Assembly: GCA_036563645.1 (NCBI GenBank)
Contig: DATCMA010000009.1
Span: forward strand, 1-64,000
From: DATCMA01 sp036563645
GTDB taxonomy: Bacteria > Actinomycetota > Actinomycetes > Mycobacteriales > Micromonosporaceae
DNA: 64,000 bases
Direction: 5' to 3'
In this document: positions 35,395-44,976 of the stretch, piece by piece
Layout of the letters: every line of letters begins with the position of its first letter
Position numbering within the stretch: position 1 is the stretch's first letter
Notes under the pieces: model-generated
What the model was told of the DNA's origin: nothing
Seen by the model: only the letters and a program-made list of their open reading frames with translations
Databases searched by the model: none
Position numbers and translations under genes: made by a program

Positions 35395-36960
35395 TCAGCG
35401 GGCGTGGTAGTTCGGCGCCTCGACGGTCATCTGGATGTCGTGCGGGTGGCTCTCCTTGAGCCCAGCCGCAGTGATCCGAATCAGCCGACCCCGCCGCTGC
35501 AACTCCGGGATGGTCGCCGCGCCGACGTACCCCATCGCCGCGCGCAACCCACCGACGAGCTGGTGCGTGACCGCCGCGAGCGGCCCCCGGTACGGCACCT
35601 GGCCCTCGACTCCCTCCGGCACCAGCTTGTCCTCGCTCGCGTCCTCCTGGAAGTAGCGGTCCTTGGAGTACGAGCGGGCCTCACCACGGGACTGCATCGC
35701 CCCCAGCGAGCCCATCCCGCGGTAGGACTTGTACTGCTTGCCGTTCATGTAGACCAGCTCGCCCGGGCTCTCCTCGCAGCCGGCGAAGAGGCTGCCGAGC
35801 ATCACCGTGCTCGCGCCCGCCACGATCGCCTTGGCGATGTCGCCGGAGTACTGGATGCCGCCGTCGGCGATGACCGGCACGCCAGCCGGGATCGCCGCCC
35901 GCGCCGCCTCCATGATCGCGGTGATCTGCGGGACGCCCACGCCAGCGACGACCCGGGTCGTGCAGATCGCGCCCGGACCGACCCCCACCTTGACCGCGTC
36001 GGCACCGGCTTCGATGAGCGCCTTGGCTCCGGCGTACGTGGCGACGTTGCCGCCGATGACGTCCACCGGGGTGTCCCGCTTGAGCCGGCGGACCATCTCC
36101 AGGACGTTACGGCTGTGCCCGTGGGCGCTGTCCACGACGAGGATGTCGACTCCGGCGTCGACGAGCATCCGGGCCCGCTTGTAGCCGTCCTCGCCGACAC
36201 CGACCGCGGCGGCCACCCGCAGCCGCCCGGACTCGTCCTTGGTCGCGTTGGGGAACTGCTCGCTCTTGGTGAAGTCCTTGACCGTGATCAGGCCGCGCAG
36301 CCGCCCCGCGTCGTCGACGAGCGGGAGCTTCTCCACCTTGTGCCGGCGCAGGAGTTCAAGGGCCTCCTCCCGGCTCACCCCCACCGGCGCGGTGATCAAC
36401 GGCATCGGCGTCATCACCTCGCGCACCGGGCGGTCCTTGTTGCTCTCGAACCGCATGTCCCGGTTGGTGACGATGCCCACGAGCATGCCGTTGGCGTCCA
36501 CGACCGGCACCCCGGAGATGCGGTAGCGGGCGCACAGCGCGTCCACGTCCCGCAGCCGGTCATCCGGGCTCGCCGTCACCGGGTTGGTGATCATGCCGGC
36601 TTCAGAGCGCTTGACCAGGTCGACCTGGAGGGCCTGATCCTCCATGGACAAGTTTCGGTGCAGCACCCCCAGGCCACCCTGCCGAGCCATCGCGATCGCC
36701 ATCCGCGCCTCGGTGACCGTGTCCATGGCGCTGGACAGCAGCGGGATAGACACCCGGATGTTCCGCGTCACCCAGCTGGAGGTGTCGACCTGGCTCGGCA
36801 CGACCTCCGACTCCGCCGGTTGCAACAGCACGTCGTCGAAGGTCAACCCGAGAGGGATGAGCCGCGCCGAGTCACGAACATCGTCGATACCAGGGCGGTC
36901 GACGCTCGGGTCGACGCCGCCCGGACCGGATGGAAGGTCGTTCACGAGCGAGTTGTCCAC
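35395..36960 (-). CDS. guaB: Inosine-5'-monophosphate dehydrogenase
   Basis: A 521-residue cytosolic enzyme oxidising IMP to XMP, the rate-limiting step to GMP. The barrel begins PLGLTFDDVLLQPAESEVVP. Two CBS domains are inserted at about residues 120-240 (ISGVPVVDANGMLVGIVTNR). The catalytic Cys lies in VGVGPGAICTTRVVAGVGVP, and the mobile flap is in YRGMGSLGAMQSR. A ~35-residue N-terminal extension is usual in actinobacteria. It is divergent from the DUF5319 gene. Confidence 0.96.
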   Translation of the reverse strand: MDNSLVNDLPSGPGGVDPSVDRPGIDDVRDSARLIPLGLTFDDVLLQPAESEVVPSQVDTSSWVTRNIRVSIPLLSSAMDTVTEARMAIAMARQGGLGVLHRNLSMEDQALQVDLVKRSEAGMITNPVTASPDDRLRDVDALCARYRISGVPVVDANGMLVGIVTNRDMRFESNKDRPVREVMTPMPLITAPVGVSREEALELLRRHKVEKLPLVDDAGRLRGLITVKDFTKSEQFPNATKDESGRLRVAAAVGVGEDGYKRARMLVDAGVDILVVDSAHGHSRNVLEMVRRLKRDTPVDVIGGNVATYAGAKALIEAGADAVKVGVGPGAICTTRVVAGVGVPQITAIMEAARAAIPAGVPVIADGGIQYSGDIAKAIVAGASTVMLGSLFAGCEESPGELVYMNGKQYKSYRGMGSLGAMQSRGEARSYSKDRYFQEDASEDKLVPEGVEGQVPYRGPLAAVTHQLVGGLRAAMGYVGAATIPELQRRGRLIRITAAGLKESHPHDIQMTVEAPNYHAR

Positions 36961-37130
36961 GACGTGTCCCCTGAACTGGCCAGACGGATACCAGGCACGC
37001 TCGGCGCTCGACCGGCTCCCCCTAGCGTGCAGCGCGATGCCTCATCGTACCCAGGGCGCTTGCCGCGCTGTTCGCCACCGCTACCCTGGCTTGCGGGCGG
37101 GACCGTCGGTGGGACGACTACGGTGAAGGG

Positions 37131-37538
37131 GTGCACGACGAGCCGATCGACCCGTTCGCCGGCGATCCCAGCGATCCTGCCGCCAGCCTGGGCGACTTCG
37201 CCGGGGACGCCGACCTCGATCCGCTGTCCGACGTCGAGCGGCAGGACGTGCTGGAGGACCTGGCCGACCTCGAGGTCTACCAGGCGCTCCTCAGCCCCAA
37301 GGGAATCCGCGGCCTCGTGATCGAGTGTGAGGACTGCCACGAGCCGCACTACTTCGACTGGGATCTCCTGCGCAGCAATCTCCGTCACTTGCTCAACTCG
37401 GGTCGCCCACGCGTCCACGAGCCGGCGTTCGACCCCGACCCGGCCCACTACGTCACGTGGGACTACGCCCGTGGCTACGCCGACGGCGTCCACGACACGT
37501 TGAGCGACGGCACCGACGAGGAGTCGGCGGAGAGCTGA
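37131..37538 (+). CDS. DUF5319 domain protein
   Basis: A 135-residue acidic cytosolic protein of the actinobacterial DUF5319 family. It contains DDL-type helices (LSDVERQDVLEDLADLEVYQ) and a conserved CEDCHEPHYFDWDLLRSNL segment with two Cys and His residues that could bind metal. The GTG at 37131 follows GAAGGG. The gene is consistently found beside guaB and a developmental or sigma regulator in actinobacteria, as here, but its function is unknown. Confidence 0.85.
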   Translation: MHDEPIDPFAGDPSDPAASLGDFAGDADLDPLSDVERQDVLEDLADLEVYQALLSPKGIRGLVIECEDCHEPHYFDWDLLRSNLRHLLNSGRPRVHEPAFDPDPAHYVTWDYARGYADGVHDTLSDGTDEESAES

Positions 37539-37592
37539 CGGTCGGCCCGTCACCCCGCCGGCGCCGCCGGCCGACGCCCACCGCGTCCGGCG

Positions 37593-38483
37593 TCACGCCA
37601 CCAGGCCCGCGCGGAAGCCCGCGGCGACAGCGTGCGCCCGGTCCCGCGCGCCGAGCTTGCGGAACAGCCGGCGCGCGTGCGTCTTGACCGTGTCCTCGGA
37701 GACGAACAGGTCCCGGCCGATCTCCGCGTTGCTCTTCCCTTCGGCCATCCCCCGCAGCACCTGCAGCTCGCGCTCGGTGAGCGTGATCCGGCGCGGGGCG
37801 CCAGAGGCCTCACCGGGGCGCGCGCCGGGCGCGAGGGGACGTTCGATGACGACTCCGCGCGCGCCGCGCCCGGACCCCGGCACGCCACGCCCGATCTCGT
37901 CACCCCGCTGGGCCGGCACCATCGTCGCCCCATCCGGCTGGCCCGGGCCAGCCACACCCGCGCCCACCGGCCGCGCGACATCCGCCGTCGGACGACCGCC
38001 CGGCACGCGCACGCCCGCCGTCACACCGGGACGGAGACCCGCCGCGGCACCGAAGGCGGTGCGCCCCACCGCCGCCGGGCGGACGGACCCCGTGCCGCCC
38101 GCGACGGCCGGACGCGGCGTGCACAGCAGCAGCAGAGTCTTCGCGACGACGCTGACGAGATCCTGATCAGCCCCTCCGTGGATGAGTCCTCGGGCGCCGG
38201 CAGCGATCGCGGCGGCGGCCACCCGGGGTTCCTCTGGCCCGAAGAGCACGATCACGGCATTGGGTGCCTTGGCCAAGACTCGCCGGGTGAAACCGGCACT
38301 GTCCGGGCGGGTCAGCGCCGTGTCCGCGAGCACGATGTCGGCCGGCCGTTCGGACAGCCGGAGCATCACCTCCGGCTCGGAAACGGCGGTGCGGACAGCG
38401 CCCGCCACCCCGAGCCGCATGGCAGCGGCGGTGATGCTCTGCGCGGCGGCTGTTGTCCGAACGCACACGAGGACCGAACGCAC
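37593..38483 (-). CDS. BldM-like atypical response regulator
   Basis: A 296-residue DNA-binding protein. The C-terminal LuxR/NarL domain (LTERELQVLRGMAEGKSNAE and SEDTVKTHARRLFRKLGARD) is close to Streptomyces BldM, a developmental regulator, and the location between guaB/DUF5319 and groEL-groES matches bldM synteny. The receiver is atypical: the acidic pair is absent (SVLVCVRTTA), although an Asp in DIVLADTAL occupies the phospho-acceptor position. A Gly/Arg/Pro-rich linker of about 85 residues separates the domains. GTG 38483 is fixed by AGGGGG six nt upstream. Confidence 0.8.
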   Translation of the reverse strand: MRSVLVCVRTTAAAQSITAAAMRLGVAGAVRTAVSEPEVMLRLSERPADIVLADTALTRPDSAGFTRRVLAKAPNAVIVLFGPEEPRVAAAAIAAGARGLIHGGADQDLVSVVAKTLLLLCTPRPAVAGGTGSVRPAAVGRTAFGAAAGLRPGVTAGVRVPGGRPTADVARPVGAGVAGPGQPDGATMVPAQRGDEIGRGVPGSGRGARGVVIERPLAPGARPGEASGAPRRITLTERELQVLRGMAEGKSNAEIGRDLFVSEDTVKTHARRLFRKLGARDRAHAVAAGFRAGLVA

Positions 38484-38745
38484 AGTTATCCCCCTCTCCT
38501 CACAGGAGAAGACCACGGAAGGGTCTGATCATTACGCGCTTTCCCGCGAAACGAGAGGAAAGTTTCCGAGCACGCGTCCAGCTGTGCTGCCGCTGAGCGT
38601 AACGGTTCGCGCCCCGCACCTAATGTCTGAGATCGGGATCCACCCCTTACCGGTCACCGACGGGCGGTGGTCGAGGGCGGGGCGGCCAGCGCCGAGGAGC
38701 GCGTGGTCGCCGGTGGGCGCGGACCACCTGCCGGGCGATAAACAC
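38484..38745. other. Upstream region of the BldM-like gene
   Basis: With the groEL terminator this forms a 339-nt gap between groEL and the regulator. It contains no supported gene. A purine-rich ribosome-binding region lies next to 38483; no clear promoter hexamers or operator could be assigned. Confidence 0.4.
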
Positions 38746-38793
38746 GATCCGCGTGATCAGGGACCGGTCGGACCGTCCCCGACCACGCGGATC
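38746..38793 (-). terminator. Hairpin terminator after groEL
   Basis: GATCCGCGTG (38746-38755) pairs with CACGCGGATC (38784-38793), and inner complementarity (GGGAC/GTCCC) extends the stem. It lies 30 nt past the groEL stop. Confidence 0.65.
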
Positions 38794-38822
38794 TCGAGTC
38801 TCGGCCGCTCAGTTCGCCTCGA

Positions 38823-40457
<1,635 letters not shown>

Positions 40458-40525
40458 AAAAAGTCCCTTCACATGTTGTCCGTCGCCGGCGTCAGCGCCG
40501 TGCCAACGGCCGACAGACAGATGAG

Positions 40526-40554
40526 GCCCCGGACCCCGCATGGGGTGCCGGGGC
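40526..40554 (-). other. groES-groEL intercistronic hairpin
   Basis: GCCCCGG (40526-40532) pairs with CCGGGGC (40548-40554), and an inner ACCCC/GGGGT stem continues it with one bulge. It lies 22 nt after the groES stop and may modulate the groES:groEL message ratio. Confidence 0.55.
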
Positions 40555-40575
40555 GCTCAACACTGGGTCAACAGG

Positions 40576-40884
40576 TCACTTCTCGATGACGGCGAGAACG
40601 TCACGGGCGGAGAGCACCAGGTACTCCTCACCGTTGTACTTCACCTCGGTGCCGCCGTACTTCGAGAAAATCACCGTGTCGCCGACCTTGACGTCAACCG
40701 GAATCCGGTTGCCCTTGTCGTCGACGCGGCCCGGGCCCACAGCGAGGACGGTGCCCTCCTGCGGCTTCTCCTTGGCAGTGTCGGGGATGACGATGCCCGA
40801 CGCCGTCGTGGTCTCAGCCTCGTTCGCCTGGACCAGAATCCGGTCCTCGAGCGGCCTGATCGCAACCTTCGTCGCGGTAGTCAC
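40576..40884 (-). CDS. groES: Co-chaperonin GroES
   Basis: A 102-residue heptameric lid for GroEL. It shows VAIRPLEDRILVQ near the N-terminus, the mobile-loop region ETTTASGIVIPDTAKEKPQ, and the C-terminal YNGEEYLVLSARDVLAVIEK. I prefer the GTG at 40884, which has GGAGG eight nt upstream and gives MTTATKVAIRP; the ATG at 40890 is only two nt from that sequence. It is the first gene of the HrcA-regulated groESL operon. Confidence 0.94.
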   Translation of the reverse strand: MTTATKVAIRPLEDRILVQANEAETTTASGIVIPDTAKEKPQEGTVLAVGPGRVDDKGNRIPVDVKVGDTVIFSKYGGTEVKYNGEEYLVLSARDVLAVIEK

Positions 40885-41028
40885 GGGCATACCCTCCGGG
40901 GTACTTGGTGTCGTGCCGGCCAGACACGTCCAACCGGCGTCAATCTGCCTCATGCCACCGGGCGGGTCCGTCGTCGCGGGTACCGGTCCGCCTGGCGTTT
41001 CTCCGCGCTCCCGATGATGCGTGGAGAG

Positions 41029-41055
41029 CTGGCACCCTCGGACGGAGAGTGCTAA
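41029..41055 (-). promoter_or_regulatory. CIRCE-like HrcA operator, downstream copy
   Basis: A perfect half-site GAGTGCTAA (41047-41055) is preceded after exactly nine nt by CTGGCACCC (41029-41037), which matches TTAGCACTC at six of nine positions. It overlaps the predicted transcription start of groES. Confidence 0.6.
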
Positions 41056-41059
41056 CGGA

Positions 41060-41088
41060 AGACTATGCCGCCGCTAGCACTCCGTCAA
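41060..41088 (-). promoter_or_regulatory. SigA-type promoter of groESL
   Basis: On the reverse strand TTGACG (41083-41088) and TAGTCT (41060-41065) are separated by 17 nt. The -35 lies inside one CIRCE element, and the expected start site (~41053) lies inside the other. Confidence 0.7.
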
Positions 41089-41100
41089 GGAGAGTGCCAA
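41074..41100 (-). promoter_or_regulatory. CIRCE HrcA operator, upstream copy
   Basis: Reverse strand TTGGCACTC-N9-GAGTGCTAG, nearly the consensus TTAGCACTC-N9-GAGTGCTAA. Bound HrcA would cover the -35 of the groESL promoter. Confidence 0.85.
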
Positions 41101-41151
41101 CTCTCCCCAACCGCGATCCGACCGGCTGAGGAGGGCGGACACAATGGCGCG

Positions 41152-42408
41152 GTGGACCTTGACCGGCTCGCCGCGCTCCGCAGTCCGACCGGTGCCCAGG
41201 CCCTCGCCGCGGCGGCCGAGCTCGTCACCGCCGACCCGCTGACCGCGGCCGCCGCGCTGCGCGCCCGGGGCATTCCGGCTGACCTCGCCGCCGCCGCGCT
41301 GACCCAGGTTGACCTGCGCCGGCGGGCGGTCAGCAAGTTCGGGCCCCTCGCCAACGCGATGTACTTCACGCGAGCCGGTCTGGAACAGGCCACCCGGGCG
41401 ATCGTCGCCAAGCGACGCGCGGCCCGGTTGCGCGCCGCAGGGGTGCGAACCCTCGCCGACCTCGGCTGTGGCCTCGGGGCGGACGCGATCGCCGCGGCCC
41501 GCGCCGGCATTCGGGTCTACGGGATAGAAGCCGATCCCTTGACCGCGGCGATGGCCGCCGCGAACGCGGAGGCCGTCGGTGTGGCCGACCTGTTCACGGT
41601 GGACGTCGGCGACGCCACGACCGTTGACGTGTCCGGCTTCGACGCGGTCTTCTGCGACCCGGCACGTCGGCACTCCGGCACGGGCCGCCGGGTCTTCGAC
41701 CCCGACGCCTACTCCCCACCGTGGTCGTTTGTGACCTCTCTCGCGAAACGGGTGCCTCGCACCGTACTCAAGGTCGCCCCCGGGATCGACCACGCGCTGC
41801 TGCCGCCCGACGCGGAGGCCGAGTGGGTCAGCGTCGATGGCGACCTCGTGGAGGCAACGATCTGGTTCGGGCCGCTCGCGCGCGTCCCCCGCCGCGCCAC
41901 GCTCCTCTCCGAAAGACGCGCCGCCCGCTCTCAAGAAGCCGTCCTCTCTCAAGAAAAAGAAGAAGGAGTTGGGGAGGCCGCCTCAGCACAGCTCACCGGG
42001 AGCGGACGGGAGACCGCCCCGCTCGGTGGCGTACGCCGATATCTCTACGACCCCGATCCGGCGGTCGTCCGGGCTCACCTGGTCGCCGAGTTCGCCGCCA
42101 CCGTGGACGGCACGCTCGCCGATGCCTCGATCGCGTACGTCTACGCCGACGCCGCGGTCGCCACCCCGTACGCGCGGTGTCTCGAGGTCATCGACACGCT
42201 GCCGTACTCGGTGAAGCGGCTGCGGGCGTTGCTGCGGGAGCGCGGGATCGGGCGACTGGAGATCCTCAAACGCGGGCTTCCGGTGCAGCCGGATCAGCTC
42301 CGTCGGGACCTGCGGCTCGACGGCCCGGAGTCGGCGAGCCTCGTGCTCACTCGGGTCGCCGGCGCCCCCACCGCGCTGCTGTGCCGTCCCGTGGTCGCGT
42401 CTGCATAG
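41152..42408 (+). CDS. Class I SAM-dependent methyltransferase with THUMP-like C-terminus
   Basis: A 418-residue cytosolic protein. Residues ~90-200 hold a SAM-binding fold with LADLGCGLGADAIAAARAG and a catalytic-type DAVFCDPARRH motif, similar to RNA/DNA amino-methyltransferases. The C-terminal ~150 residues resemble the THUMP-like domain found in actinobacterial homologues beside groES. A charged Ser/Gln/Lys-rich loop (SQEAVLSQEKEEG) interrupts the middle. The GTG at 41152 lacks a well-placed Shine-Dalgarno, but CACAAT at 41140-41145 is a suitable -10 for a leaderless message. The substrate is unknown. Confidence 0.82.
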   Translation: MDLDRLAALRSPTGAQALAAAAELVTADPLTAAAALRARGIPADLAAAALTQVDLRRRAVSKFGPLANAMYFTRAGLEQATRAIVAKRRAARLRAAGVRTLADLGCGLGADAIAAARAGIRVYGIEADPLTAAMAAANAEAVGVADLFTVDVGDATTVDVSGFDAVFCDPARRHSGTGRRVFDPDAYSPPWSFVTSLAKRVPRTVLKVAPGIDHALLPPDAEAEWVSVDGDLVEATIWFGPLARVPRRATLLSERRAARSQEAVLSQEKEEGVGEAASAQLTGSGRETAPLGGVRRYLYDPDPAVVRAHLVAEFAATVDGTLADASIAYVYADAAVATPYARCLEVIDTLPYSVKRLRALLRERGIGRLEILKRGLPVQPDQLRRDLRLDGPESASLVLTRVAGAPTALLCRPVVASA

Positions 42409-42462
42409 CTCGGCGATACCGGAAGCCCTGGCCTTGACGAGCGGCACCAGGCGCGACAGCGG

Positions 42463-42585
42463 TCACTGCGCGCACAAGCCCGCCGAGATATCCAAACGAG
42501 CCAGATCGATGTTTCGTAGCCCACGATCTGTGTGCAGCCAGAGGGGATAGCAACCGTAGTCCGCCATCAACTCTACGCTCGCCAT
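42463..42585 (-). CDS. Short hypothetical protein, probably a truncated gene
   Basis: A 40-codon frame reading MASVELMADYGCYPLW… and ending …DISAGLCAQ. The opening, with an acidic/aromatic ELMADYxxxPLW pattern followed by RNIDLARL, resembles the N-terminus of small hypothetical proteins found in actinobacteria that run to about 80-120 residues. The rest is missing. It lies at the 3' end of the decayed toxin/immunity cluster and next to the methyltransferase gene. It may be the clipped remains of another cargo or immunity gene. Ribosome-binding signal is weak. Confidence 0.4.
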   Translation of the reverse strand: MASVELMADYGCYPLWLHTDRGLRNIDLARLDISAGLCAQ

Positions 42586-42611
42586 AGCGCCGTTCAACGG
42601 GTTACCCCTCC

Positions 42612-42859
42612 CTATGAGGGTTGATGCGCTATACCGATCCACTGTGGGAAGTTGAAAATTCCTGTCTCCGCATACTTGTCATCACTTGACCCAAGGCGGT
42701 AAACGGCACCATCCAAGCTATCGCGCAACACTCGATACCGATTTTTCCCTTCGCCTCGTCATCGCGGATAACCACTCCACGCAACGCACCGGCTATTAAC
42801 GATGCCAGCTCCTCCACGCTGACATCCGCCTCACCGTAGAAGTCATATTCCAGGGCCAT
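42612..42859 (-). pseudogene. Decayed SitI3-like immunity gene, copy A (frameshifted, 3'-truncated)
   Basis: From an ATG at 42859 the frame MALEYDFYGEADVSVEELAS aligns with the intact immunity protein at 42947-43429. Homology then leaves this frame near 42730 and continues in another as SLDGAVYRLGSSDDKYAETG and IFNFP, before stopping at 42612. About half of the gene is gone. It is clearly a broken paralogue of its intact neighbour. Confidence 0.75.
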
Positions 42860-42876
42860 TGATTTTTGCCTAGCCC

Positions 42877-42907
42877 CTATAGCCACGGCTGAGGGAGCGG
42901 GCGACAA
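42877..42907 (-). pseudogene. 3' stub of a further immunity gene
   Basis: These 31 nt match 45402-45432 with one mismatch. In the proper frame they encode the last residues (RPLPQPWL and stop) of a SitI3-like gene. Only this end remains, between the intact immunity gene and copy A. Confidence 0.6.
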
Positions 42908-42946
42908 TCGCGCCACCACCCCGCACCGGAGGTGTGCCGCCCTCGC

Positions 42947-43429
42947 CTACAGCAAGGGCTGAGGGAGAGGACGAATGTCACGGCCCTCGCCGAGCGGCCG
43001 CAACTCCGGTATGTCAGCCCACTCCTCCCAGTCACTGTTCAACGACACCTGTCCGCTCAGCTTCTGGAGGACGACCTCCTCGCCGTTGAACAGCAAGACC
43101 CCGTCACCGGGATATGTATCGAACAGCGACAACACTGCCCGCACCATCAGCACGACATTGACGGCGCGTACCTGCTCGCTCGCCCTATTGGAGAAACGGA
43201 AGGCCGCTGTGATGCGGTGGGGAAAGTTGAAGACTCCGGCCGCATATGCCTCGTCCCCAGGTATCACCCGATACGCGGTGACGTCCAAACCGTCACGCAC
43301 CACCCGGCGCAAGCCTCCGTGGTCTGGGCTGTCGTCGATGACCGTGCCTCCCAGGGCGTCCGCCATGAACGACGCCAACGCGTCCCCGCTGAGGTCGGCC
43401 GCGCTGTACAACCGGTACTCCACCGCCAT
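42947..43429 (-). CDS. SitI3-like immunity protein of the toxin cassette
   Basis: A 160-residue soluble protein starting MAVEYRLYSAADLSGDALAS and ending RPLPQPLL. Its alternating alpha/beta pattern and its position 12 nt after the toxin gene mark it as the cognate immunity protein. It resembles the SitI3-type immunity family of polymorphic toxin systems. It should bind and neutralise the CdiA_C-like nuclease tip in the cytoplasm. It is the only undamaged member of at least four related copies within 3.5 kb. Family naming is from memory; the immunity role is inferred from context. Confidence 0.65.
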   Translation of the reverse strand: MAVEYRLYSAADLSGDALASFMADALGGTVIDDSPDHGGLRRVVRDGLDVTAYRVIPGDEAYAAGVFNFPHRITAAFRFSNRASEQVRAVNVVLMVRAVLSLFDTYPGDGVLLFNGEEVVLQKLSGQVSLNSDWEEWADIPELRPLGEGRDIRPLPQPLL

Positions 43430-43441
43430 AGCTTCCTGTCC

Positions 43442-44659
43442 TTACGACGTGAACGGGTAGAAGGGGATCACTTTACCGTCCTTAACAACGAGAATCTCCT
43501 TCAACCCGTTGATTGGCTTCCGCTGCAGGACATCCTTAATCTCCTCGGGCGAGCGGGGACAGTCGTCGAGATTCAGGACAATCCGGTCCGTCTGACCCTC
43601 TTTAACCTTGTTACTGATTTCATCTCGAATGTTGTCGAGATTCTTCGAGCTCGGCGCGTAACAGTCGAAGTAACGCCCCTCAATCTTGTAATCCGGTTCT
43701 TTGCCGTTCGGCAGCGGCGGTGGATTCTGCTCGACGTCGTAGCCGTGCCGAGCCAAGGTATCGGCCGATTCATTTTCACGTCTTTTCGCTCGGTCACGTT
43801 TCTTGGTGGGGTGGGCATCGGTGCGCTCTCCTCGCGGCTTGGCATTGGGGTCGGGCTTTCGCGAGGGCTTGGTGAGATCTCCCCTACCTCCGCCTCTAGC
43901 CGTGCGCAGCCGCATCAGCCGCTTCTTCAGCTCCTCGATCAGCTTGCTGAGTCTGCTGATGAGAGACGAGAACCGGCGCAGGCTATTGAGAAGAGCACGC
44001 ACCCAGCGCGCGATCTTGGATGCCCAGGCGGAGATCATGGCGACGGCCTGCCCCGCCACCACCGGCGTCGCGGCGCCGAGGGTTCCCGCGATCTCAGCGG
44101 CGTACACCGCCAGCCGAGACACCAGGGTGGCGATCGCGTCTCGGACGAGCATGCGCACACCAGCAATCAATTCGCCCGAGCACACGGTCGCGACCGCCAT
44201 CACATCGGCGGACCGTGCCAAGCCATCAATCGCCTTCTCCAGGTCACCCGTCCAGGTGCGGTAGGCGTCGCCAGCGCTCCCCACCCACTCAGCGACATCC
44301 ATCCGGACTTGCCGCGCCAGATTCTCCGCGCTGTCCCGCAGCGCGCCGGCGACATTCCGCCACGTCTGAGCGTGGGCCGAAATCTGCCCCGGATCACCAG
44401 CCAGCCAATCCAGCACCTGCCGCAACGGCTCCACGTGCTCGATAAGCCACGCGACGCCGTACTGCAGCAGCGAACCCAAGGGATCAACGGCTAACGCCAG
44501 CGCGTCGAGCCCCGCAGCGACCCCGGCGATCGCGGCATCGACCCAGCTTCCACTCTCGATGCTCTGCCGAAGCTGCTCGATATCCTCAGCGATCCAGACA
44601 CCCGACCACGCCCCCGGCGGGGTCTCCTGGGGAGTGGCCACCAACGGGTTGTCGGTCAC
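43442..44659 (-). CDS. WXG-type polymorphic toxin with CdiA_C-like tRNase domain
   Basis: A 405-residue protein. Residues ~1-190 form the T7SS-type N-terminal domain (DPLGSLLQYGVAWLIEHVEP, with a W-x-G motif in EWVGSAGDAYRTW). A helical region follows to ~255, then a basic Lys/Arg linker (~260-300). The C-terminal ~110 residues resemble the tRNA nuclease CdiA C-terminal domain: ENESADTLARHGYDV, EPDYKIEGRYFDCYAP, GQTDRIVLNLDD, a PD-(D/E)XK-like arrangement. Likely exported by an ESX-like pathway to kill competitors. The GTG start overlaps the EspC-like stop as GTGA. Confidence 0.75.
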   Translation of the reverse strand: MTDNPLVATPQETPPGAWSGVWIAEDIEQLRQSIESGSWVDAAIAGVAAGLDALALAVDPLGSLLQYGVAWLIEHVEPLRQVLDWLAGDPGQISAHAQTWRNVAGALRDSAENLARQVRMDVAEWVGSAGDAYRTWTGDLEKAIDGLARSADVMAVATVCSGELIAGVRMLVRDAIATLVSRLAVYAAEIAGTLGAATPVVAGQAVAMISAWASKIARWVRALLNSLRRFSSLISRLSKLIEELKKRLMRLRTARGGGRGDLTKPSRKPDPNAKPRGERTDAHPTKKRDRAKRRENESADTLARHGYDVEQNPPPLPNGKEPDYKIEGRYFDCYAPSSKNLDNIRDEISNKVKEGQTDRIVLNLDDCPRSPEEIKDVLQRKPINGLKEILVVKDGKVIPFYPFTS

Positions 44660-44976
44660 CCGGCCCTCCTGATCTTCTGGAACCGGGCCGCGCTCTCCTC
44701 ATCAGTCGATTGATATCTATCTGCTGCCGATCGCACCCGCGCCGCGGTGTCCCGGACCGACTCCACCGCGGTCCCAATACCGTCCACCACCGGCCCATGC
44801 ACCTCGTTGAGCGTCAATGGAACAATCACGCACAACTTGCCGTACGCGTCCGTGCTCGGCTGGGTGGTTTGGGCCGCCTGGTGAGCCGTGGCGATCTCGT
44901 CTGCTACCTGGTCAATGTGGCGGGCATGCGCACGGAGATCCGCCGGCGAAACCTTGACCCCGTCATCACCCGCCAT
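44656..44976 (-). CDS. EspC-like/WXG100-related small partner protein
   Basis: A 106-residue helical protein (KVSPADLRAHARHIDQVADE, then SVRDTAARVRSAADRYQSTD) of the ESX EspC/PE-like type. It is encoded immediately upstream of the toxin and overlaps it by 4 nt. Such small proteins pair with a larger WXG/LXG toxin as a secretion partner or chaperone for the type VII system. No ESX membrane components are in the window. The ATG at 44976 is chosen with GGGGA upstream; a TTG four codons earlier is possible. Confidence 0.72.
   Translation of the reverse strand: MAGDDGVKVSPADLRAHARHIDQVADEIATAHQAAQTTQPSTDAYGKLCVIVPLTLNEVHGPVVDGIGTAVESVRDTAARVRSAADRYQSTDEESAARFQKIRRAG

Noticed and set aside
41065..41151. 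Upstream ATG start for the methyltransferase
   Set aside because: It would place the N-terminus through the groESL CIRCE/promoter elements and adds residues with no homology; GTG 41152 is preferred.
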